Below are positions 56,847 to 64,000 of a DNA stretch of 64,000 bases, piece by piece. The position numbers and the translations under genes were made by a program. The DNA comes from Aeromicrobium stalagmiti (lineage in GTDB: Bacteria > Actinomycetota > Actinomycetes > Propionibacteriales > Nocardioidaceae), in assembly GCF_013283745.1 (NCBI RefSeq), contig NZ_JABSTZ010000001.1, positions 1,258,406 through 1,322,405 of the forward strand, read 5' to 3'. Position 1 is the stretch's first letter. Each line of letters starts with the position of its first letter. The notes under the pieces were generated by a model. That model worked only from the letters and a program-made list of their open reading frames with translations, was not told where the DNA came from and made no database searches.

Positions 56847-57824
56847 ATGAATGTTCGACGAATCGGCGGCGTGCTCGCAGCTGCGCTGGCCCTGACGGTC
56901 ACCGCAGCGTGTGGCAGCAGCGACTCGGGCGGATCAGGCGGCGGCGGTGGCGACGACACGTACACGATCGGCATCGTGAAGTTCGCCTCGAGCGACCAGA
57001 CGTCAGAGCAGGCCATCGCCGGTTTCCGGGCGTACGCCGAGAAGCAGGGGTGGGAGACCAGCGCCGTCGACCCGCAGGGCGCCGTCGACAAGGCGAACGG
57101 CTCGATGCAGGACTACGTCCAGAAGAAGGTCGACCTCATCGTCACCGCCGTCTTCGACAGCAGCACGCTGACCGCGGGCGCCCAGGCGGCCAAGGCGGCC
57201 GGCATCCCGGTCGTGTCGATCTCGGGCGGCACGGCCGACGGCATCACGGCCAACCTCGACGCGGGCGTCTCCAACGGTGAGCCGGTGGCCAAGCAGCTCG
57301 TCGAGGACCTCGGTGGCAAGGGTGACCTGCTCGTCCTCGGCTACAAGAGCGGCCTGCCGTGCATCGGCCGTGAGCAGGCGCTCGACTCGGCGCTGAAGTC
57401 GACGTCGATCAAGACGACCCGCAACGAGGTCCCGATCCCGGGTCAGGTCGAGGCCAGCACGCAGTTCGCCCAGGCCTGGCTCGCCAAGCACCCGAAGGGC
57501 AGCGGTCCGCTGGCCGTCTGGGGCTGCTTCGACGATCCGGCCCTCGGCACGGTGGCTGCGCTCAAGTCCGCGGGTCGCGACGACGTGAAGGTCTATGGCA
57601 TCAACGGGCAGCCGGGCGCGATCAGCGCGATCAAGGACGGCGACATGCGGGCGACGGTGTTCCTGCTGGCCACCGAGGCCGGCGAGAACTTCGCCAAGCT
57701 CGTGCCCGACTTCGTCAAGGGCGGGGTCGACGCGAAGCCGCAGGAGGTCGCGCTGACGAACGTGCTCGTCACGACGGACACGATCGACGACTTCCTGACC
57801 GAGTACCCGGACTCGACCAAGTAG
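56847..57824 (+). CDS. ABC importer substrate-binding lipoprotein (ribose/sugar type)
   Basis: A 325-residue periplasmic-binding-protein-like lipoprotein of the RbsB/XylF class. The lipobox is VTAACGSS with Cys22; a Gly/Ser-rich linker follows. The mature region starts YTIGIVKFASSDQTSEQAIAGF and shows the two-lobe pattern, with DPQGAVDKANG and late VKVYGINGQPGAISAI. The ligand is not predictable; sugars are usual, but this gene sits in an acyl-CoA catabolic operon, so a different ligand is possible. Strong ribosome binding site CAGGAGGA upstream of ATG 56847. Confidence 0.9.
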   Translation: MNVRRIGGVLAAALALTVTAACGSSDSGGSGGGGGDDTYTIGIVKFASSDQTSEQAIAGFRAYAEKQGWETSAVDPQGAVDKANGSMQDYVQKKVDLIVTAVFDSSTLTAGAQAAKAAGIPVVSISGGTADGITANLDAGVSNGEPVAKQLVEDLGGKGDLLVLGYKSGLPCIGREQALDSALKSTSIKTTRNEVPIPGQVEASTQFAQAWLAKHPKGSGPLAVWGCFDDPALGTVAALKSAGRDDVKVYGINGQPGAISAIKDGDMRATVFLLATEAGENFAKLVPDFVKGGVDAKPQEVALTNVLVTTDTIDDFLTEYPDSTK

Positions 57825-57879
57825 CACCTGACCACGTCCTCCAGGGCCGAGCGGCCCTGGACCCCGAGGAGGAGTTTGC

Positions 57880-59451
57880 ATGACCGAAGCGACAGCCTTC
57901 GACGATCTCGCGGTCGCCCCGGTGCCCGAGCCGACCTGCCTGGAGATGACTGGTGTCTCCAAGCAGTTCGGCGGGCACCAGGCCCTGGAGGACGTGTCCA
58001 TCTCGCTGAGCCCCGGCCGGGTGCTGGCTCTGTGCGGCGCCAACGGCGCCGGCAAGTCGACGCTCGTGCGGATCCTGGCCGGGGCGGAGTCCGCCGACGC
58101 GGGCACCATCCGCGTCCACGGGTCCGAGGTCGCGATCAGTGCGCCCCAGGACGCCACCCGGCTGGGGCTCAGCTTCATCCACCAGGAGCTCAACCTGGTC
58201 CCCAAGTTCACGGCGCTGCAGAACATGGCCATGGGGGCCGACCGCGGCGGCCGGGCCGGCGTCCTGGACCTGCGTGCACTGCGCCGCAAGGCGCAGCAGG
58301 TGCAGGACCGCATCGGCTACCGGGTGCCGCTCGACGCCAGGGTCGAGGACCTCGCGGTGTCCGACCGATGGATGGTGTCCCTGGGACGGTCGCTCATGCG
58401 TGACGCGACGATCGTCGCGATGGACGAGCCGACGGCCTCGTTCACCAAGGAGGAGGCCGAGCGCCTCTACGGCATCATCGACGAGCTCACCGCCGACGGC
58501 GTCGGCATCCTCTACATCTCCCACCGGCTCGAGGAGGTCCTGCAGGTCGCCGACGACGTGACCGTGCTGCGCAACGGCCGCCTGGTCGGCAGCTTCGGTG
58601 CCTCAGAGCTCGACGTGGCCTCCTTGACCCACCACATCGTCGGACGCGACGTCGAGGGCGTCACCCACCGGGTGACCGCGGTCGACCCCACCCAGGGCCC
58701 CGAGCTGCTGACGGTCGAGGGCCTGACCCGCGAGCCCCGGGTGCGCGACGTGAGCCTGACGCTCCACCGCGGCGAGATCCTCGGCGTCGCGGGTCTGGTC
58801 GGCGCCGGCCGGACCGAGCTGGCGCGCCTGCTGATCGGTGCGGATCCGGTCGGGTCGGGCTCGATGACCCTGGACGGCAAGCCCTATCACCCACGGTCTC
58901 CGTACGACGCGATCAAGGCCGGCGTCGCGCTGGTGCCCGAGGAGCGGCGCTCGCAGGGCCTGATCCTGCGCAACTCCGTCAGCGCCAACCTGGGCATGGC
59001 ATCGCTGCGTGACCCGGCCGGGAAGGTCGGCACCTACAGCCCGCGTCGGGCGGTGCGGATCGCCCGCGAGGCCGTCTCGCGGTTCGGCATCAAGACCAGC
59101 TCGGTCCACGAGGCCGTCGGCGAGCTGAGCGGTGGCAACCAGCAGAAGATCGTCGTCGGCAAGTACGTGCTCGCCGGGCCCCAGCTGCTGATCCTCGACG
59201 AGCCCACCGTCGGCGTCGACGTGGGGGCGCGCAGCGAGATCTACGACATCATCCGCGGCCTCGCGGCAGGGGGGACGTCGATCCTCATGATCTCCAGCGA
59301 CTTCGAGGAGCTGGCCATCTGCGACCGGGTCCTCGTGATGCGCGAAGGAACCGTCACCGCCTCGGTGCCCGCCAGCCGGGCGACCAAGGACCATCTCACC
59401 GCGCTCTGCTTCGGCACCGACTCCGCCTCTCACGAACAGGACCCGTCATGA
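57880..59451 (+). CDS. ABC importer ATP-binding protein, two ABC domains (RbsA-like)
   Basis: A 523-residue fused double ATPase. The first nucleotide-binding domain has Walker A GANGAGKSTLVRIL (near residues 51-64) and Walker B TIVAMDEPTASF (near 178-189) with a degenerate signature VSDRWMV. The second has the usual RbsA-type degenerate Walker A GLVGAGRTELARLL and an intact signature LSGGNQQKIVVGK with LLILDEPTVGVDVG. It powers import with the adjacent permease, whose gene overlaps by 4 bases. Confidence 0.93.
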   Translation: MTEATAFDDLAVAPVPEPTCLEMTGVSKQFGGHQALEDVSISLSPGRVLALCGANGAGKSTLVRILAGAESADAGTIRVHGSEVAISAPQDATRLGLSFIHQELNLVPKFTALQNMAMGADRGGRAGVLDLRALRRKAQQVQDRIGYRVPLDARVEDLAVSDRWMVSLGRSLMRDATIVAMDEPTASFTKEEAERLYGIIDELTADGVGILYISHRLEEVLQVADDVTVLRNGRLVGSFGASELDVASLTHHIVGRDVEGVTHRVTAVDPTQGPELLTVEGLTREPRVRDVSLTLHRGEILGVAGLVGAGRTELARLLIGADPVGSGSMTLDGKPYHPRSPYDAIKAGVALVPEERRSQGLILRNSVSANLGMASLRDPAGKVGTYSPRRAVRIAREAVSRFGIKTSSVHEAVGELSGGNQQKIVVGKYVLAGPQLLILDEPTVGVDVGARSEIYDIIRGLAAGGTSILMISSDFEELAICDRVLVMREGTVTASVPASRATKDHLTALCFGTDSASHEQDPS

Positions 59452-60452
59452 CCACCACCTTCGTCGACCACGCCGCCGTCACGGCCACGCGTCCAGCGAG
59501 CGCCCGTGTCTGGAGGTGGTTCGGTCGCTACGGCGCGCTGCTGGTGCTCGCGATCCTCGTCGTCGGCACGAGCATCCTCGAGCCGACGACCTTCGCGACG
59601 TACGACAACTTCATCAACATCCTCAACCAGAGCGCCCTGTCGGCGATCATCGCGATGGGTCTCACCTTCGCGCTGGTCACCGGCGAGTTCGACCTCAGCA
59701 TCGGCAACGTCGCGAGCCTCTCCGGGGTCGTGTGCCTCAGCACGATGGTCGACAAGGACATCAGCATCCCGGTGGCGCTGCTCCTTGCCGTCCTGATCGG
59801 CGCGGTCGTCGGCCTGCTCAACGGCCTCGTGGTGACGCTCATGAACGTCAACGCCCTGGTGGCGACCCTCGGGATCGGCACGGTCGCCGTCGGCGTCAAC
59901 TACGCCGTGGCGGGCGGGACGCCGGTCGGCCTGCCCGATCCGGGCAGCTTCATCCAGCTGACGCTCGGACGCTTCCTCGGCATCCCGTATCCGGTCTACA
60001 TGATGCTCGGCCTGGCGGCGATCCTGTGGTTCGTCCTCAACCGGACGGTGCTCGGCCAGTCGATGCAGGCCGTGGGTGGCAACCCCGTCGCGGCTCAGCT
60101 CTCGGGCATCCGGGTCGACCGCGTCCGCGTCTTCGCGTTCGTCATCTGCGGCATCTGCGCCGCGCTGACCGGCATCCTGCTGGCGTCCCGGACGGGCAGC
60201 GCGGCCGTCTCGGGCGGCGACTCCTACCTGCTCGCGGCCTTTGCCGCGGCGTTCTTCGGGTCGGCGGTCCTGCGTGACGGGGAGTTCCACGTCCTGGGCA
60301 CCCTCGTCGGGGTCATCACGGTCTCGGTCGGGTTCAACGCGATCGCGCTGATCGGGCTGGAGACCTACTGGCAGTACCTGTTCCAGGGACTGCTCCTCAT
60401 CCTCGGCGTGGGTGTGGGTTCGTTGGCCCGTCGTCGTGCGGCAGCGGCGTGA
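59448..60452 (+). CDS. ABC importer permease (RbsC/AraH-type)
   Basis: A 334-residue membrane protein with about ten helices. The sequence MGLTFALVTGEFDLSIGNVASLSGVV is the conserved periplasmic-loop region of ribose/xylose-type permeases (TGGIDLS-like EFDLS), followed by GxNALVATLGIGTVAVG and the cytoplasmic coupling motif AQLSGIRVDRVRVFAFVICGI. It forms the channel with two copies. Coupled to the upstream ATPase; the next gene has its own operator. Confidence 0.92.
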   Translation: MTTTFVDHAAVTATRPASARVWRWFGRYGALLVLAILVVGTSILEPTTFATYDNFINILNQSALSAIIAMGLTFALVTGEFDLSIGNVASLSGVVCLSTMVDKDISIPVALLLAVLIGAVVGLLNGLVVTLMNVNALVATLGIGTVAVGVNYAVAGGTPVGLPDPGSFIQLTLGRFLGIPYPVYMMLGLAAILWFVLNRTVLGQSMQAVGGNPVAAQLSGIRVDRVRVFAFVICGICAALTGILLASRTGSAAVSGGDSYLLAAFAAAFFGSAVLRDGEFHVLGTLVGVITVSVGFNAIALIGLETYWQYLFQGLLLILGVGVGSLARRRAAAA

Positions 60453-60454
60453 TT

Positions 60455-60486
60455 TATATGAACTTGAACTCAGATTCATATATGGT
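60455..60486 (+). promoter_or_regulatory. Operator and -10 of enoyl-CoA hydratase operon
   Basis: Perfect 8-bp inverted repeat TATATGAA-N12-TTCATATA (60455-60482), sharing the TGAAC-x-TGAAC core with the site at 53680. TATGGT (60481-60486) overlaps its right arm and ends 9 bases before the ATG, so bound regulator would cover the -10. Confidence 0.7.
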
Positions 60487-60495
60487 GATCGCATC

Positions 60496-61296
60496 ATGAC
60501 CGTCCTGACCGAGCAGCTCGTGCTGACCGAGCGCCGTGGAGCCGTGCTCCTCGTGACGTTCAACCGGCCGGAGCGGCTCAACGCCTGGACCGACGCGCTC
60601 GAGGACCAGTACTTCGACGCGCTGGTCGCTGCTGAGGCTGACCCCGAGGTCCGGGCGATCGTCGTCACCGGGGCCGGGCGCGGGTTCTGCGCCGGGGCCG
60701 ACATGGACGACCTCGCGGGGGCGCCGGACGCCTCCGACGCCGAGATCGACCGCAGCCGCCCGCGCCACCTGCCGCTCACGATCCGCAAGCCCGTCGTCGC
60801 GGCGGTCAACGGGGCCGCGGCCGGCCTCGGTTTCGTCGAGGCGCTCTACTGCGACGTCCGGTTCGCCTCGCCCGACGCGGTCTTCCTGACGGCATTCGTG
60901 CGTCGCGGCCTGGTGGCCGAGTACGGCGCCTCGTGGCTGCTGCCCCGCATCGTGGGTCGCAGCCGTGCGCTCGACCTGCTGCTGTCGGGTCGCCGCGTCG
61001 GTGGCGAGGAGGCGTACCGCATCGGTCTCGTCGACCACCTCGTGCCGGCCGACGACCTCGTCGAGGCGGCGCTGGCCTATGCCGCAGACCTCGCGAGCAG
61101 CTGTTCGCCCTGGTCGATGGCCACGATCAAGGAGCAGGTCGCCCTCGACGGCGAGCGCGACTTCTCCGCCTCCGTCGGCGACGCCGACGCCCTCATGCGC
61201 GCGTCGTTCCACGGCGCCGACATCGCCGAAGGTGTGGCCAGCTTCACCGAACGACGCACCCCAGTTTTCGCACCGCTATCCCACAAGGAGATCTGA
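60496..61296 (+). CDS. Enoyl-CoA hydratase/isomerase family protein
   Basis: A crotonase-superfamily protein of 266 residues. The oxyanion-hole regions are GAGRGFCAGADMDDL (near 57-71) and AAVNGAAAGLGFVEALYCDVRFAS (near 104-127). In place of the catalytic Glu pair it shows VRRGLVAEYGASWLLPRIVG, with one Glu (near 140), so it may be an isomerase or hydratase of unusual specificity. The start at ATG 60496 is favoured by the operator and -10 directly upstream; an earlier in-frame start would run through the operator. The next gene begins inside its stop codon. Confidence 0.9.
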   Translation: MTVLTEQLVLTERRGAVLLVTFNRPERLNAWTDALEDQYFDALVAAEADPEVRAIVVTGAGRGFCAGADMDDLAGAPDASDAEIDRSRPRHLPLTIRKPVVAAVNGAAAGLGFVEALYCDVRFASPDAVFLTAFVRRGLVAEYGASWLLPRIVGRSRALDLLLSGRRVGGEEAYRIGLVDHLVPADDLVEAALAYAADLASSCSPWSMATIKEQVALDGERDFSASVGDADALMRASFHGADIAEGVASFTERRTPVFAPLSHKEI

Positions 61297-62531
61297 TGGA
61301 GTTCGCACCCAGCCCGAGGGCCCTTGAGTACCAGGAGAAGCTCCTGGACTTCATGGACCAGTACATCTACCCCGCCGAGTCCATCTACGCCGCGCAGATG
61401 GCGGAGTCCGGAGACGCGAACTTCCACCCGCCGATCCTCGAGGAGCTCAAGACCGAGGCCAAGAAGCGTGGCCTCTGGAACCTCTTCCACCCGCACGAGG
61501 ACGAGGCCTGGGGCTCGCCGGGCCTGAGCAACCTCGACTACGCGCCGCTCGCCGAGATCATGGGCCGCAGCCCCTACATCGCTCCCGAGGCGATGAACTG
61601 CAACGCCCCCGACACCGGCAACATGGAGGTGCTGCAGCTCTTCGGCACCGACGAGCACAAGGAGAAGTGGCTCAAGCCGCTGCTCGCCGGCGAGATCAAC
61701 TCGGCGTTCTGCATGACCGAGCCGGAGGTCGCGAGCTCGGACGCCACCAACGTCCAGCTGCGCATGGATGCCGACGGCGACGAGTACGTCCTCAACGGTC
61801 GCAAGTGGTTCGCCTCCAACGCCCTGCACGCCAACTGCAAGGTGCTCATCGTCATGGGCAAGACCAACGTCGAGGCGGCCACGCACCGCCAGCAGTCGAT
61901 GATGGTCGTCCCGATCGACACCCCCGGCGTCACGATCGTCCGCGGTCTGCCGGTCTTCGGCTACATGGACCGCGAGGGCCACGCCGAGATCCTGTTCGAG
62001 GACGTCCGCGTGCCCAAGACCGCGCTGCTCGCGGAGGAGGGTGACGGCTTCATGATCAGCCAGGCCCGCCTCGGACCCGGTCGCATCCACCACTGCATGC
62101 GCTCGATCGGCATGGCCGAGCGCGCGCTCGACCTGATGATCGGCCGCGCCCAGAACCGGGTCACGTTCGGCGAGCCGGTCGCCAACCGCTCCAACATCCA
62201 GGACTGGATCGCCGAGGCGCGCATCGAGATCGAGATGATCCGTCTGCTGACCTTCAAGACCGCCTGGCTCATGGACACCGTCGGCAACCAGAAGGCGCGC
62301 ATCGAGATCGCGGCGATCAAGGTCGCCGCCCCCCAGGTCGCGCTGAAGATCATCGACCGGGCGATCCAGGTGCACGGAGGCGGCGGCATCACCGACGACT
62401 TCCCGCTCGCCAGCTTCTACGCCCACCAGCGCACCCTGCGGCTGGCCGACGGTCCGGACGAGGTGCACAAGCGCACGATCGCCCAGGTCGAGCTGCGTCG
62501 CATCTCGCCTGAGTGGAACAAGAAGAAGTGA
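61296..62531 (+). CDS. Acyl-CoA dehydrogenase (ACAD10/11-like)
   Basis: A 411-residue acyl-CoA dehydrogenase of the ACAD10/11-related branch. Motifs: AFCMTEPEVASSDATNVQLRM (near 143-163), NGRKWFASNALHANCKVLIVMGK, RIHHCMRSIGMAERALDLMIGRA, and IQVHGGGGITDDFPLASFYAHQRTLRLADGPDEVH at the C-terminus. The latter G-x-GITDD pattern is characteristic of this branch. AAGGAG (61285-61290) precedes ATG 61296, which overlaps the hydratase stop by one base. It is followed by an SDR and an APH-like kinase, the usual ACAD10/11 partner. Confidence 0.92.
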   Translation: MEFAPSPRALEYQEKLLDFMDQYIYPAESIYAAQMAESGDANFHPPILEELKTEAKKRGLWNLFHPHEDEAWGSPGLSNLDYAPLAEIMGRSPYIAPEAMNCNAPDTGNMEVLQLFGTDEHKEKWLKPLLAGEINSAFCMTEPEVASSDATNVQLRMDADGDEYVLNGRKWFASNALHANCKVLIVMGKTNVEAATHRQQSMMVVPIDTPGVTIVRGLPVFGYMDREGHAEILFEDVRVPKTALLAEEGDGFMISQARLGPGRIHHCMRSIGMAERALDLMIGRAQNRVTFGEPVANRSNIQDWIAEARIEIEMIRLLTFKTAWLMDTVGNQKARIEIAAIKVAAPQVALKIIDRAIQVHGGGGITDDFPLASFYAHQRTLRLADGPDEVHKRTIAQVELRRISPEWNKKK

Positions 62532-63316
62532 CCGAGGGACGTCTGGCGGGCCGCACCGCGATCGTCACGGGCGCGTCGCGCGGCATCGGCCTGGCCGCGG
62601 CCGCGGCGCTGCACGACGCGGGTGCCAACGTCGTGCTGACGTCCCGCACCGAGGAGGCGGCCGTCGCGGCCGCCGCCTCGGTGGGCGAGCGGGCGCTCGG
62701 CATCCAGGCGCACGCGACCGACGAGGCCGCCGCACGTGCCTGTGTCGAGCGGACGCTCGAGACGTTCGGCAGCATCGACGTGCTGGTCAACAACGCCGGC
62801 ACCAACCCGGCGTTCGGCCCCGTGCTGTCACAGGACCACGGCCGGTTCGCCAAGACCATGGACGTCAACCTCTGGGCGCCGATCCTGTGGTCGCAGCTCG
62901 CGGTCGAGGCATGGATGGGCGAGCACGGCGGATCGATCGTCAACACCGCCTCGATCGGTGGGTTGTCGGTCGGTCCCGACCTCGGCATCTACCACGTGTC
63001 GAAGGCGGCGCTGATCCACCTCACCAAGCAGCTGGCGATCGAGCTCGGCCCGGACATCCGGGTCAACGCGGTCGCCCCCGGTGTCGTGCGCACCCGTCTC
63101 GCCGAGGCCCTGTGGAAGGAGCACGAGGGCACGGTTGCCGGCCGGACCCCGCTCGGCCGCATCGGTGAGCCGGAGGACGTCGGCACGGCGATCACGTTCC
63201 TCGCCTCGAGCGACTCGTCCTGGATCACGGGGGAGACGCTCGTGATCGACGGCGGACAGATGATCGGCGCCGGCGCCGCGGCGGACGCGCTGGCGGCGAG
63301 CGCAGGAGTCGGCTGA
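62528..63316 (+). CDS. Short-chain dehydrogenase/reductase
   Basis: A 262-residue classical SDR: TGASRGIGLA (near 14-23), NNAGTNPAFGP (near 88-98), catalytic YHVSKAA (Tyr near 157) and the VNAVAPGVVRTRLAE loop. NAD(H)-dependent; likely a 3-hydroxyacyl-CoA or related dehydrogenase of the pathway. The GTG overlaps the stop of the acyl-CoA dehydrogenase gene by 4 bases (GTGA); a slightly longer in-frame start upstream lies inside that gene. The kinase gene begins 3 bases after its stop. Confidence 0.91.
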   Translation: MTEGRLAGRTAIVTGASRGIGLAAAAALHDAGANVVLTSRTEEAAVAAAASVGERALGIQAHATDEAAARACVERTLETFGSIDVLVNNAGTNPAFGPVLSQDHGRFAKTMDVNLWAPILWSQLAVEAWMGEHGGSIVNTASIGGLSVGPDLGIYHVSKAALIHLTKQLAIELGPDIRVNAVAPGVVRTRLAEALWKEHEGTVAGRTPLGRIGEPEDVGTAITFLASSDSSWITGETLVIDGGQMIGAGAAADALAASAGVG

Positions 63317-63319
63317 CCC

Positions 63320-64000
63320 ATGGGTGCAGCCGGGATCGCGAACGACGTGGCGGTCGACCTCGACGTCCTCGGTGCGCTGCTGCGCGCTGACGGCGTCGAG
63401 GCGGTCGCGCCCTTCTCCGCCGTGCGGGTCGGCCGGGGCCAGTCCAACCTGACCTACCTCGTCGAGGATGCGCAGGGCACGCGGTGGATCGTCCGTCGAC
63501 CGCCGCGGGGCCACCTGCTGGACTCCGCGCACGACGTGCAGCGGGAGTACAGGATCCTCTCGGCCCTGCAGGGCACGGGCGTCCCGGTGCCTGCCGTGAT
63601 CGGCGAGTACGTCGACGAATGTCTCGCCGAGACCCCCGTCGTGGTCATGGAGCACGTCGACGGCCTCGTCGTCGATCGGCCCGAGATCGCCGAGGACACC
63701 GGTGTCGAGCTGCGGTCCGCACTCGGTCCGTCGCTGGCTCGGACCCTCGCCACGGTCCACGAGGTCGACCTGGCCGGCGTCGGCCTGCTCGACCTCGCGA
63801 GCCACCAGCCGTACGCCGCACGCCAGCTCAAGCGCTGGTCGCGGCAGTGGGAGGCCAGCCGCACTCGCGACCTGCCGGCGCTCGACCGTCTGACCGAGCT
63901 GCTGCGGCGCACGATGCCCGAGCAGCGGGAGCTCACCCTCGTGCACGGCGACTTCCACATCCGGAACGTCATCGCCGATCCCGCGACGGGCGACCTGCGT
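63320..64000 (+). CDS. Phosphotransferase family (APH-like) kinase, 3'-truncated by window edge
   Basis: The frame is open from ATG 63320 to the last base (227 codons), so the gene runs off the window. The protein is an aminoglycoside-phosphotransferase-fold kinase of the ACAD10/11-associated type: the N-lobe has RVGRGQSNLTYLVED (glycine-loop equivalent, near residues 35-49) and a lysine-equivalent RWIVRRPP; the catalytic loop LVHGDFHIRNVI (near 212-223) contains the Asp and Asn. The missing part should carry the metal-binding Asp of the I-D-W/F-E motif. It probably phosphorylates a hydroxyacyl-CoA rather than an antibiotic. Confidence 0.88.
   Translation, partial: MGAAGIANDVAVDLDVLGALLRADGVEAVAPFSAVRVGRGQSNLTYLVEDAQGTRWIVRRPPRGHLLDSAHDVQREYRILSALQGTGVPVPAVIGEYVDECLAETPVVVMEHVDGLVVDRPEIAEDTGVELRSALGPSLARTLATVHEVDLAGVGLLDLASHQPYAARQLKRWSRQWEASRTRDLPALDRLTELLRRTMPEQRELTLVHGDFHIRNVIADPATGDLR

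Overview
The window is high-GC, densely coding DNA of actinobacterial type. GTG starts, 4-base ATGA/GTGA gene overlaps and leaderless-looking promoters are frequent. The DUF3073 gene directly after purF-purM, followed by valine dehydrogenase, matches the order known from Streptomyces. The SCO4848-type membrane protein and the separation of purSQ from purL also fit Actinomycetota. I infer a member of the Propionibacteriales/Nocardioidaceae (Nocardioides or Aeromicrobium-like), but no rRNA or marker here proves it. I saw no tRNA, rRNA, insertion sequence, prophage or CRISPR array.

Layout. (1) About 0-7.6 kb: purB (5'-truncated), a small membrane protein, purC, a membrane Ser/Thr kinase divergent from a sigma factor, a secreted protein followed by a palindrome-rich repeat, a fatty acyl-CoA ligase, and purS-purQ. 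(2) 7.6-20.5 kb: an MFS transporter with a divergent HxlR regulator, small proteins, a DEAD-box helicase with a Gly/Arg-rich tail, NRAMP and Na+/H+ transporters, an alpha/beta hydrolase, an Fpg/Nei glycosylase, an EamA exporter and an acyltransferase-3/SGNH protein. (3) 20.5-26.4 kb: two tandem ~800-aa paralogues that look like LuxR-family (MalT-like) ATPase regulators without the DNA-binding domain and with degenerate P-loops. They are divergent from a protein built of a strict 10-residue repeat and a 54-aa protein. This is the least explained locus in the window. (4) 26.4-43.6 kb: an old-yellow-enzyme, purL, a large secreted fibrinogen-like/beta-propeller protein, an SCP2-like protein, a phosphodiesterase, a DUF1906/peptidoglycan-binding secreted protein, an acyl-CoA ligase, SRPBCC and phytanoyl dioxygenase proteins, purF-purM, DUF3073, a degenerate GyrB-like ATPase domain and valine dehydrogenase. 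(5) 43.7-46.8 kb: a four-gene operon for extracytosolic flavin-based electron transfer (ApbE, FMN-binding protein, ferric-reductase-like membrane reductase, single-TM protein). (6) 47-49 kb: an NAD-type malic enzyme, a small membrane protein and an autoregulated MarR gene. (7) 49.2-64 kb: a large acyl-CoA catabolic locus made of two divergent operons. One carries a heteromeric acyl-CoA dehydrogenase pair, a quinone oxidoreductase-like ADH and a thiolase. The other carries an acyl-CoA ligase, an SDR, a HAD phosphatase-like protein, a ribose-type ABC importer, an enoyl-CoA hydratase, an acyl-CoA dehydrogenase, an SDR and an aminoglycoside-phosphotransferase-like kinase that runs off the window.

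How the parts work together. Seven de novo purine genes (purB, C, S, Q, L, F, M) are interleaved with unrelated genes. The final locus shares a roughly 20-bp operator-like motif at two promoters, so it probably forms one regulon. It also contains separate HAD, acyl-CoA dehydrogenase and APH-kinase genes, the three domains that human ACAD10 carries as a fusion. This suggests a pathway that activates hydroxy acids by phosphorylating their CoA esters. Throughout the window a TANNNT-like -10 hexamer sits 6-7 bases before ATG or GTG at about 18 genes, implying many leaderless mRNAs; I used this to choose several starts.
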